Shown here: piece by piece, positions 1-5,427 of the stretch
How the letters are laid out: the number at the start of each line of letters is the position of its first letter
Position numbering within the stretch: position 1 is the stretch's first letter
NCBI GenBank assembly: GCA_016839655.1
Contig: JAEOTW010000356.1
Coordinates: 1 to 6,216 of the forward strand
DNA from: Promethearchaeota archaeon
GTDB lineage: Archaea > Asgardarchaeota > Lokiarchaeia > Sigynarchaeales > SOKP01
Direction: 5' to 3'
Length of the DNA: 6,216 bases
Notes under the pieces: generated by a model
Database searches by the model: none
What the model saw: the letters and a program-made list of their open reading frames with translations, nothing else
What the model was told of the DNA's origin: nothing
Position numbers and translations under genes: made by a program

Positions 1-37
1 ATATTAAAGAATTTCAATTTTTAATTAAAATAAAGAT

Positions 38-44
38 AAAAAAA
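38..44 (-). terminator. T7 run after the 7TM gene
   Basis: Seven T on the minus strand lie about 15 nt after the TAA stop at 59. This is a typical archaeal oligo-T stop. A longer run of A (minus strand) lies just before it at 51-58 and could pair with it as an A/T hairpin. Confidence 0.5.
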
Positions 45-58
45 GGTATTTTTTTTTA

Positions 59-814
59 TTAATTTTTTATAAAAATCTCTTTCATCCACCTTGGGAGCAA
101 GAACCCACCATAGAATTCCAATGCACTAAGTATTAATAACACTCTAATAACAACGACCATAATGGATAAGAGAAGATCAGTGGGATCTTCGAAAATAGTT
201 CCAAGTAGAGAATCGGCTACAGCAGCAATAGTAAATGTGATAAACGCTGCTCTAAGTAATTTACCTTTTAAACTAATTTCGCGGTCATCCGATTTGACTG
301 ATTTCTGAGCAAAAATAACCCCTGTAACTACCATAACCAAAATTACAATCATTAGGTAAGCTGTTATAAAAATCCCAAATTCTACTGTGAATGGTCGAAT
401 TGGATTTATCACACCAATTAAATCAATATCTATGAAAAAAAGGGTAAAGAATGCTATTTCAAATAAAATTGAAAGAAGGACTGTAATGATGATTATTTTA
501 TTTTGATCTTTCTTTCTGATCATATCCGTGTAAGCAATTAACCAAGTTAATAAAGCTATTGGGATAAAACAATTTCCAATTATGAAATACCATTCCACAG
601 GAAGTGATTCTCCCACTATAAGGTTCATCAGAAATGAAATTGAATCAGGCATCCACGGATTAGCTATACCTATCCAGGAAATTCCCACTAATATCAAAAG
701 CCGGCTTTTATGTTCAAAATATTTTGTTAATATAGTTATACCTATGATTAAAGATATTATCACAAAAATTAGAGAAAAACTCCCTTGTAAATAATCTACA
801 ATTTCAAGCGCCAT
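59..814 (-). CDS. Seven-helix integral membrane protein of unknown function
   Basis: This is a 251-residue membrane protein with seven likely helices: about 12-32, 39-63, 75-97, 107-128, 144-168, 185-206 and 212-234. Basic loops sit at KYFEHKSR (32-38), MIRKKDQNK (98-106), QKSVKSDDREISLKGK (170-185) and the C-terminal PRWMKEIFIKN. Acidic or neutral loops lie at ESLPVEW (69-75), FFIDIDL (126-132) and FEDPTD (208-213). The positive-inside rule therefore gives N-out/C-in, the topology of receptor-like and rhodopsin-like proteins. There is no Lys in helix 7 that could bind retinal, so it is not a rhodopsin, and I see no transporter or enzyme motif. Notable residues within helices are W47, W54 and the P-rich N52-P56 turn. 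The start is the only ATG that keeps helix 1; no clear Shine-Dalgarno site precedes it. Function unknown; it could be a receptor-like sensor or a lipid-interacting protein. Confidence 0.8.
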   Translation of the reverse strand: MALEIVDYLQGSFSLIFVIISLIIGITILTKYFEHKSRLLILVGISWIGIANPWMPDSISFLMNLIVGESLPVEWYFIIGNCFIPIALLTWLIAYTDMIRKKDQNKIIIITVLLSILFEIAFFTLFFIDIDLIGVINPIRPFTVEFGIFITAYLMIVILVMVVTGVIFAQKSVKSDDREISLKGKLLRAAFITFTIAAVADSLLGTIFEDPTDLLLSIMVVVIRVLLILSALEFYGGFLLPRWMKEIFIKN

Positions 815-868
815 GAATCTTCACAATTAATTAATTTTTATTTTAGATAACTTGAATAAATTTAGATT

Positions 869-890
869 CTTATATTTATATACTTTTATG
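869..890 (-). promoter_or_regulatory. Candidate BRE/TATA promoter of the 7TM gene
   Basis: The minus strand reads AAAAGTATATAAATATAAG, which has a purine-rich BRE-like AAAAG followed by TATATAAA. The TATA core is about 60 nt upstream of the ATG at 814, giving a predicted transcript start near 850 and a leader of about 35 nt. It is the best promoter match for a minus-strand gene in the window and lies in the 121-bp gap after the longin/winged-helix gene, so the 7TM gene is probably transcribed on its own. Confidence 0.5.
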
Positions 891-935
891 TTCATAAATG
901 TGAATCTAAGTCAAAACTCATTAAATGAATATCTT

Positions 936-2021
936 TTATACAATTTCGTAATCTAAAGACAATGGTTCATCCATCTGTTTTGTTAAAAGCTTTAGATGTT
1001 TTACATATTCATTTAAAGATATTTCTTTGTTTTGATATCTATCACTCAACTTCTCCATGAGGTAAGATGGACTAAATTTAATAAATCGTACATCTGAAAA
1101 AAGAAACACAAAACCCTTAGTTTCATAGATAAATTTCTTGTCTAAAAGCTCACTAAAGAGTTCTTCTTTGTTGTTTAAAATGCTGAGGCAGTCATTCACT
1201 GTTAGAGTTTTCTCTCTAAGAGTCTTTATAAGAGAAAATACATCTTTATTAAATAGAACGGTCTGAATTATTATCTTGTTTTCAAAATCTGATAAATTAT
1301 AGTAGTCAAAATAATACTTCTTTAATGATTCTCTAAATTTATTTAGATCTTTTAGCTCTAATTGTTCAGAAGGTAAATAGTTTGGAGGAATACGAGTACA
1401 AGAGAGATCTTTTACTAAGAAGTAACATTCCTTACTTCCAGGAACATTTTTTTTTTTAATTAGATTTTCATGAAGAAATGAAATCAATAATAAATCAATA
1501 TTTACTGTTGAAAAACCATATTCATGTCTAAGAATATTGATAAGTTTAGATTTGGATATAACACCATTCCTAAGGATTTCTAAAATAGTATATTTTATTC
1601 GATCTTGAAAGAAATTTATTAGATTTTCCTCTTCATCCAATTTAGAGTAATTTCTTATTGTGTTAAATGCTTCTGAGATTGTTCGAGTAATTTTATTTGT
1701 ATTAATTAATTCTATTAAATTTTTACTTATGAGAACTAATATTTCAGGAGATCCCCTAATAATATCTTCAAGATTTTCTGTTTGTTTGTAAACTAAAATA
1801 AGAAAATAGTTTTCTCCCTCAAATTTATGTATTATTGAGACATACTTGTTATCTTCATCCTCAGGGATAAATTCAATTATGGTATTTTTTTTATCTAACT
1901 CATGCTTTGCCCATAAAGAAACATAAAGTTCTTTCGGTGGGAAATTCTTTTGGGGTGGATATTGAATAATGCTCTCTGGGCCAGTTTGAGTGCTCCAATG
2001 TACTAAAATGATTCTTTCCAT
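936..2021 (-). CDS. Probable longin-like domain protein with two winged-helix regions
   Basis: This is a soluble 361-residue protein that I do not recognise by name. The order of predicted elements in the first ~125 residues suggests a longin/roadblock-type fold: strand RIILVHW (3-9), a TGPESIIQYPP hairpin (13-23), helix (29-40), strands NTIIEFI, YVSIIHKF and NYFLILVY (46-78), then a long helix (about 92-125). The GP-x-x-I-x-YP motif is reminiscent of longin domains of the Nprl2/Nprl3 class. Residues 137-205 look like a winged helix: helices 138-151, 155-167 and 172-187, then a basic wing KKKNVPGSKECYFLVKD. Residues about 257-310 look like a second one (VFSLIKTLREKTLTVNDCLSIL, with strand GFVFLFS). 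No catalytic motif is seen. I chose the ATG at 2021 because the first strand begins there; an in-frame TTG at 2033 would add four residues. An AGGAT lies about 11 nt upstream. The folds are inferred from pattern only. Alternative reading: a transcription regulator with a sensor domain. Confidence 0.75.
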   Translation of the reverse strand: MERIILVHWSTQTGPESIIQYPPQKNFPPKELYVSLWAKHELDKKNTIIEFIPEDEDNKYVSIIHKFEGENYFLILVYKQTENLEDIIRGSPEILVLISKNLIELINTNKITRTISEAFNTIRNYSKLDEEENLINFFQDRIKYTILEILRNGVISKSKLINILRHEYGFSTVNIDLLLISFLHENLIKKKNVPGSKECYFLVKDLSCTRIPPNYLPSEQLELKDLNKFRESLKKYYFDYYNLSDFENKIIIQTVLFNKDVFSLIKTLREKTLTVNDCLSILNNKEELFSELLDKKFIYETKGFVFLFSDVRFIKFSPSYLMEKLSDRYQNKEISLNEYVKHLKLLTKQMDEPLSLDYEIV

Positions 2022-2114
2022 AATGGATGTCAATCCTATCGGTTTTTCTTATTGGTATTAAGAAGAATTGCCTTTTTAGGTGGTTAAAATTTTGTTTTTC
2101 TTTTTTATAATGGT

Positions 2115-2178
2115 TTTCTATCTTATTTAATTTATCTTTTTAGAGAATCAATACTAAATCTTGTTAAAAAGATAGAAA
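2115..2178. repeat. 10-bp inverted repeat upstream of the longin/winged-helix gene
   Basis: TTTCTATCTT (2115-2124) and AAGATAGAAA (2169-2178) are perfect reverse complements separated by 44 bp. They lie in the 256-bp gap between the 82-residue gene and the start at 2021, about 94 nt upstream of that start. The rest of the gap holds no ORF that I can support, only AT-rich sequence and a TATA-like TTATAAAA near 2103-2110 on the minus strand. Confidence 0.45.
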
Positions 2179-2244
2179 TTCTGAATCATACTGAAATAAA
2201 TACAAAATGAATAAGAAAATTTTCAAACGGTGAAAGAACAAATC

Positions 2245-2250
2245 AAAAAA
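2245..2250 (-). terminator. T6 run after the 82-residue gene
   Basis: The minus strand reads AAATC-TTTTTT-GATTT about 28 nt after the stop at 2278. A run of six T can stop archaeal RNA polymerase, although this one is short and its flanking arms enclose the T-run instead of preceding it. Confidence 0.3.
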
Positions 2251-2277
2251 GATTTAAATTAAAGTCTATGAATTGAA

Positions 2278-2526
2278 TTAAAAAAATTCTGGGTAACTTT
2301 GTTCTATCTTATTTAAGGTTATTGCTAGTAAATTGAGGACTTCCTCACTATTATTAGTTTTAATATTATCAACAAATTGGTCAAGTATCTGGTTACCGAT
2401 AGCTATATCAGCTTTAGATTTTACTTTTTTATATCGATATAATAATTCAAATTCCCTTTCTAACCATTCTAAATCGTCTTTTAGACATTCTTCCATAACT
2501 TTCTCATACTCTCCACTAACAGTCAT
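2278..2526 (-). CDS. Small hypothetical helical protein, 82 residues
   Basis: This is a soluble, acidic, all-helical-looking protein of unknown function. Residues 6-33 form a highly charged stretch (EKVMEECLKDDLEWLEREFELL) with regular hydrophobic spacing that could be a coiled coil or helix of a dimer. A basic turn (RYKKVKSK, 31-38) follows, then two probable amphipathic helices at about 41-57 and 60-76, ending in SYPEFF. There is no signal peptide, membrane segment or metal-binding pattern. The ATG is fixed by AGGAGG 6 nt upstream. The leader region is long (257 nt to the previous ORF) and has terminator and promoter-like signals, so it is probably its own unit. An overlapping plus-strand frame (2333-2569) is a shadow. 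The size, charge and helix pattern would suit a small adaptor or regulator, but that is a guess. Confidence 0.75.
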   Translation of the reverse strand: MTVSGEYEKVMEECLKDDLEWLEREFELLYRYKKVKSKADIAIGNQILDQFVDNIKTNNSEEVLNLLAITLNKIEQSYPEFF

Positions 2527-2531
2527 GATTA

Positions 2532-2540
2532 TCCTCCTTA
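2532..2540 (-). promoter_or_regulatory. Strong Shine-Dalgarno site of the 82-residue gene
   Basis: The minus strand reads TAAGGAGGA with AGGAGG ending 6 nt before the ATG at 2526. It is the strongest ribosome binding site in the window together with that of tldE. It fixes the start and is the main reason to believe that this small gene is expressed. Confidence 0.8.
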
Positions 2541-2616
2541 TACTTTTATACCAAATACCTCAAATTTGATATTATCACTAGAATCAAAAAAAATAGAATA
2601 TTTAAAATTACCCCAA

Positions 2617-2634
2617 CCGAAAAATTTTTATAAC
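2617..2634 (+). promoter_or_regulatory. Archaeal BRE/TATA-like element on the plus strand
   Basis: The sequence CCGAAAAATTTTTATAAC resembles a purine-rich BRE (CGAAAA) joined to a TATA box (TTTTTATAA). It would start plus-strand transcription near 2655-2660, inside the ACAAAA/TTTTGT repeat. No plus-strand ORF follows. The core is nearly palindromic, so it can also be read as TTATAAAAA on the minus strand as a promoter for the 82-residue gene with a leader of roughly 75 nt. Confidence 0.35.
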
Positions 2635-2644
2635 AATAGGACGA

Positions 2645-2667
2645 ACAAAATAGTTTTGTGTACAAAA
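2645..2667. repeat. Three alternating 6-bp arms ACAAAA / TTTTGT / ACAAAA
   Basis: ACAAAA (2645-2650), TTTTGT (2654-2659) and ACAAAA (2662-2667) form two overlapping perfect inverted repeats, with spacers TAG and GT. They lie between the plus-strand promoter-like element and the minus-strand terminator hairpin. The arrangement could be an operator or a switchable hairpin, but the arms are short and AT-rich, so chance is possible. Confidence 0.4.
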
Positions 2668-2692
2668 AAATCAATTTGAAATAATAAATTGA
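2664..2692 (-). terminator. Hairpin plus T7 terminator after the 57-residue ORF
   Basis: On the minus strand TCAATTT-attatttc-AAATTGA (2692-2671, perfect 7-bp arms, 8-nt loop) runs straight into seven T (2670-2664). This is the layout of an intrinsic terminator. It lies about 92 nt downstream of the ORF ending at 2784 and upstream of the next gene, so it separates the two small genes into different transcripts. Confidence 0.5.
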
Positions 2693-2783
2693 AAAAATGA
2701 ATTAATGCCTCACACTGTCTGATTTTCCAACTCTCTTCAAAGAATATAAAATAGAACGGAATTATCGGGATTTGTGAAGTTGC

Positions 2784-2957
2784 CTAATTATCTAATTTTT
2801 TAAAGCAATATCTAGTAAAAATTTTCGAAAGTTCATAAACTGATTGCATATTATTCGAATTAATTGCTTTAGTAAGTGTATCATAAAATTTTGGCAAATC
2901 TAATTCGTAAAAATCCTTTGGGCTAGTTTCCTTTAAGAGTTTTTCTTTTTCATTCAT
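2784..2957 (-). CDS. Small hypothetical protein, 57 residues
   Basis: This is an open frame that begins MNEKEKLLKE and ends KKLDN before TAG at 2786-2784. A TAG lies two codons upstream of the ATG, so the start is bounded. The composition is like a real soluble protein: a charged N-terminal helix (1-11), an SPKDFYELDLP linker, then two probable amphipathic helices (about 23-34 and 37-54) with alternating hydrophobic residues. There is no membrane segment or metal motif. There is no clear Shine-Dalgarno site and the T10 run lies just upstream, which weakens the case. A terminator-like hairpin plus T7 follows about 90 nt downstream, which strengthens it. Its C-terminal half loosely resembles that of the 82-residue protein downstream (I-x-T/S-NN then V-x-x-L). 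No function can be assigned. Confidence 0.5.
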   Translation of the reverse strand: MNEKEKLLKETSPKDFYELDLPKFYDTLTKAINSNNMQSVYELSKIFTRYCFKKLDN

Positions 2958-2981
2958 ACACTACTTTTTATTAGCATCTCT

Positions 2982-2991
2982 AAAAAAAAAA
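2982..2991 (-). terminator. T10 run, second candidate stop after the DedA-like gene
   Basis: A run of ten T on the minus strand lies 25 nt upstream of the 57-residue ORF. I see no convincing stem before it. It probably acts as a back-up stop for transcripts from the DedA-like gene. If it is a stop, the small ORF downstream needs a promoter very close to its start, or must be read through. Confidence 0.35.
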
Positions 2992-3018
2992 GAATAATAT
3001 CACAATAATACTTGAAAT

Positions 3019-3047
3019 AAAAAAAAGCTGAATAAGATTTATTATTC
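3019..3047 (-). terminator. Hairpin plus T8 terminator after the DedA-like gene
   Basis: On the minus strand GAATAA-taaatc-TTATTC (3047-3030, perfect 6-bp arms, 6-nt loop) is followed after three bases by eight T (3026-3019). It lies about 53 nt after the stop at 3100. Archaeal RNA polymerase stops on T-runs alone, so the T8 is the stronger part of the evidence and the AT-only stem may be incidental. Confidence 0.5.
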
Positions 3048-3099
3048 TTGGAATTGTATTTTAGCTTTAGATTTCTTTGAAATGCTTTTAACATTTGAG

Positions 3100-3957
3100 T
3101 CAAGAATTAGGGGTTGATTGATTTGGGTTATTTCCAACTTTCTTCTTTCCATAGTATCTCGCGAAAAGATAATATGCTAAAAACATAACTACTAATACTG
3201 CTAAAATTATCAATAGAATATTATTAAAGAATTCAGATTGAGCATTTATTACATCAATTGGCAAAGTAGCAAAATCAATTGGAGGAACGATACCTAAAGA
3301 AGCGCCTAACCAAGAAAAGAAAAACGCTCTTGGAAATGATCCTATGAATGTACCTAAAGTATATTTTTTTATATCCATATCAACTAAACCCGAGGCATAG
3401 CTTATTGGATCAAAAGCTATGAATGGCAGAAAGCGAGCGATGAGGATCGCCCATATTCCATATTTATGAATAAAGTCGTCAGCTAAATTAATGGCTTTTT
3501 CTCCTACAAATTTTTCAGCTAGAGGCCTTCCACCTCGTTTACTGATAAAAAAGCATAGTAATGCGGCGCCCATTGAACCAATTACTCCCATAAAACCGCC
3601 TAAAATGAGTCCCCATATCATTCCTGTTGCCAGTAAAATAATCTCAGATGGGAGAGGCACAATAAGGCCTTGAATAGCCATTATTCCTATAAAAAGAAAT
3701 ATACCAATGAATCCTAAAGCATGAACTGGATTTACAAACCATTCAACAACGATACGGTATAATAGAGTTGGATTAAAGAGATATACATAAATTATCAGAG
3801 CTACTGAAACTATGATTAAAGCAATAAATATTCCGATGTATATTTTTGTTTTGGTATCAAGTTGAGAGAAATCAAAAAGATTTTTAAAATACTTCTTTAA
3901 TTTTGTTGAAAATGATTGTTTTTCTTCACTATGCTTTTCTGAACCATTTGTTTCCAT
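3100..3957 (-). CDS. DedA/TVP38-type membrane protein (VTT domain)
   Basis: This is a 285-residue integral membrane protein of the DedA/TVP38/TMEM64 (VTT, SNARE-associated) family. Its relatives include flippase-like or lipid-scrambling proteins; no substrate can be read from this sequence. A charged, soluble N-terminus (1-36) precedes a first helix (about 38-60). The VTT core starts with a hydrophobic segment at 80-100 and PLPSEIILLATG (about 101-112), a re-entrant-type loop with the conserved acidic residue. Next come a Gly-rich helix (113-137) ending in SKRGGRP, then ARFLPFIAFDPISYASGL (about 174-191), which matches the RFxP...aGL hallmark, then helices at about 200-222 and 244-265. The tail is polar and basic (ARYYGKKK). 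I chose the ATG at 3957; an in-frame TTG at 3966 would add only three residues. No Shine-Dalgarno site is visible, so it may be read from a leader without one. It lies about 80 nt after tldE, and a functional link to that pair is not shown. Confidence 0.9.
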   Translation of the reverse strand: METNGSEKHSEEKQSFSTKLKKYFKNLFDFSQLDTKTKIYIGIFIALIIVSVALIIYVYLFNPTLLYRIVVEWFVNPVHALGFIGIFLFIGIMAIQGLIVPLPSEIILLATGMIWGLILGGFMGVIGSMGAALLCFFISKRGGRPLAEKFVGEKAINLADDFIHKYGIWAILIARFLPFIAFDPISYASGLVDMDIKKYTLGTFIGSFPRAFFFSWLGASLGIVPPIDFATLPIDVINAQSEFFNNILLIILAVLVVMFLAYYLFARYYGKKKVGNNPNQSTPNS

Positions 3958-4008
3958 TATAATCAAGTATATGACTAATTAATAAGTAATAATAGTAATT
4001 CAGAGTTC

Positions 4009-4027
4009 TATAAAAAGTATTTTTTAT
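4009..4027 (-). promoter_or_regulatory. Candidate TATA region for the DedA-like gene, overlapping the tldE 3' flank
   Basis: The minus strand reads ACTTATAAAAAATAC followed by TTTTTATAG just after tldE. The TTATAAAA core lies about 60 nt upstream of the ATG at 3957, which suits an archaeal promoter with a leader of roughly 35-40 nt. The T5 run at 4012-4016 could also help to end tldE transcripts. In DNA this AT-rich such matches are common, so the call is tentative. Confidence 0.35.
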
Positions 4028-4037
4028 AAGTCTTAGA

Positions 4038-5414
4038 CTAAGTTTGACTTGTAAATCTGAAGTTTTTAACTTTCATAGGTACAACAATATTTTTAATGTC
4101 GTAAGCTTGTATAATAGGTTGTTTAAACTCTTTACCCAATTCAATTTCTTTAAGAATTCTTGGAATTTCATCTGTAAATCTCATATTTTTAGCTGATCCG
4201 ATAATTTCTCCATTCTTAATTATGAACAATCCATCTTTTGTCATTCCTGTAATTGATCCTACAGGAGGATTAACAAAATTAATATAATGAAAATTAGTTA
4301 TTAGCAAACCATTCTTCGTCTCTGAAATCATTTCTTCTGTAGTATATGCCCCCGGTTTGATAGATGTAGCAAATGGAAAACCTAATGTTGTCCCCAAGAG
4401 ATTAAAGCAAGAACCTAATGCTATAGCTCCTAGTCTAGCAGCATCTAAACGTGAATATGAATAATTTTTCAAAATTCCATTTTCTATTACGGGGAATGAT
4501 TGAGTAGCTAAACCTTCATCATCTATTGGTCTAGATGCTAAATGTTCAGGATTATGAGGATCGTTAATTAGTGTTAACTTCTCGTCAAAAACTTGTTTTC
4601 CTAATTTATCAATCAAGAAACTAAATTTATCTATTACTAATTTTGAAGATGTAGCATAATTAGTATAAAGAAGTAATTTATTAACAGCCTGATGATCAAG
4701 GATGACTTCATAATTCCCCGTTTCAATCTTTTTAGCTCCTAGACCTTGAATAGCTCTTTCACCGACTTCCTTTGCTTCTTTTTCCATTCCCAATTTTGAT
4801 AAAAACCTAGACCCAAAAGTACTGTTAGAACGACTTTCTTCACCTCTTTCCAGGGCATTAATATTAATTGTTGAGGTTATATTTGTATTTGGGTAAAACA
4901 AATCTTGACCATTAGTAGAAATGTAATATTTAAAACCGTCAGTTAACAACATATTACCTGAAACTCCTTCAATTCGCTTATCAACAGCTTCTCCTGTAAC
5001 AATAGCTTCTTCTACTTTATCAACAATAACTTCAGGTCCAATATTTGATAACTTTGGATCATTTAGAGATAATGAGGGAAACTGCTGTTTCTGCTTTACA
5101 AGTCCGGGGAATTGGGGATCAGGAGGAACCAACTTTGCTGTGGTAGTTAGATAATCTATAAGGTTGAGGATACTTTTCTTAGTTAAGTCATTTGTATTGG
5201 AAGTAGTTCTTTGCTTGTCCTTATAAATAACAGTAATTGCAATGTCTCTACATAAGTCTGTATAATTTTGTAAAATTTCTGAATTTGAAAATCGGGCTAC
5301 ATATTCTTTTCCTATAGAAGCATTTATAAAGGCTTCACACCCAGAATCTTGTGCCCTTTTTAGTGCAATTTCTGATAATTCTATTATCAGTTCTTTTTGT
5401 TTTTCTAGACTCAT
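4038..5414 (-). CDS. tldE: TldE/PmbA-like partner of the TldD protease (non-catalytic subunit)
   Basis: This is a 458-residue protein of normal length for the TldD/PmbA family. The N-terminal domain (about residues 1-70) begins with helix-rich sequence followed by the RFSNSEILQN strand typical of the family. A middle domain spans about 95-230. The C-terminal domain (about 234-458) has NYEVILDHQAV, FSFLIDKLGKQVF, PIDDEGLAT and FINPP/VGSITG-like segments. At the place where TldD carries HExxxH this protein has only a TNYATSSKLV-type helix (about 251-260), so it lacks the zinc site and should be the inactive partner. In characterised systems TldE is required with TldD to form the peptidase and its inner chamber. 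The ATG start is supported by an AGGAGG 7 nt upstream. It is cotranscribed with tldD, whose stop lies 11 nt away. A short palindrome (CTTAG-CTAAG, 4032-4042) spans the stop codon. Confidence 0.93.
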   Translation of the reverse strand: MSLEKQKELIIELSEIALKRAQDSGCEAFINASIGKEYVARFSNSEILQNYTDLCRDIAITVIYKDKQRTTSNTNDLTKKSILNLIDYLTTTAKLVPPDPQFPGLVKQKQQFPSLSLNDPKLSNIGPEVIVDKVEEAIVTGEAVDKRIEGVSGNMLLTDGFKYYISTNGQDLFYPNTNITSTININALERGEESRSNSTFGSRFLSKLGMEKEAKEVGERAIQGLGAKKIETGNYEVILDHQAVNKLLLYTNYATSSKLVIDKFSFLIDKLGKQVFDEKLTLINDPHNPEHLASRPIDDEGLATQSFPVIENGILKNYSYSRLDAARLGAIALGSCFNLLGTTLGFPFATSIKPGAYTTEEMISETKNGLLITNFHYINFVNPPVGSITGMTKDGLFIIKNGEIIGSAKNMRFTDEIPRILKEIELGKEFKQPIIQAYDIKNIVVPMKVKNFRFTSQT

Positions 5415-5421
5415 ATTAAAA

Positions 5422-5427
5422 CCTCCT
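5422..5427 (-). promoter_or_regulatory. Shine-Dalgarno site of tldE, overlapping the tldD stop codon
   Basis: The minus strand reads AGGAGG, then 7 nt (TTTTAAT), then ATG at 5414. The first bases of the site share the TAG stop of tldD (GGATAGGAGG). This fixes the tldE start and suggests coupled translation, which would help make the two subunits in matched amounts. Confidence 0.85.

Noticed and set aside
582..794. Plus-strand 70-residue frame
   Set aside because: It lies fully antisense to the seven-helix membrane protein, has no ribosome binding site and no protein-like pattern of its own.
2022..2033. TTG start at 2033 for the longin/winged-helix gene
   Set aside because: The ATG at 2021 begins directly at the first predicted strand and has AGGAT at a better distance; the extra four residues add nothing recognisable.
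2333..2569. Plus-strand 78-residue frame opposite the 82-residue gene
   Set aside because: Its Ser/Leu-rich sequence is the mirror of a charged helical protein. The minus-strand gene has AGGAGG at the right distance and this frame has none.
2693..2783. tRNA or box C/D RNA in the intergenic region
   Set aside because: I found no T-loop GGTTCGAATCC-like sequence, no paired acceptor arms and no proper C box (TGATGA) with D box (CTGA).
3491..3673. Plus-strand 60-residue frame
   Set aside because: It is antisense to the conserved VTT core of the DedA-like gene; no start signal.
3958..3966. TTG start at 3966 for the DedA-like gene
   Set aside because: An ATG lies three codons downstream, and neither has a Shine-Dalgarno site, so the common start codon is preferred.
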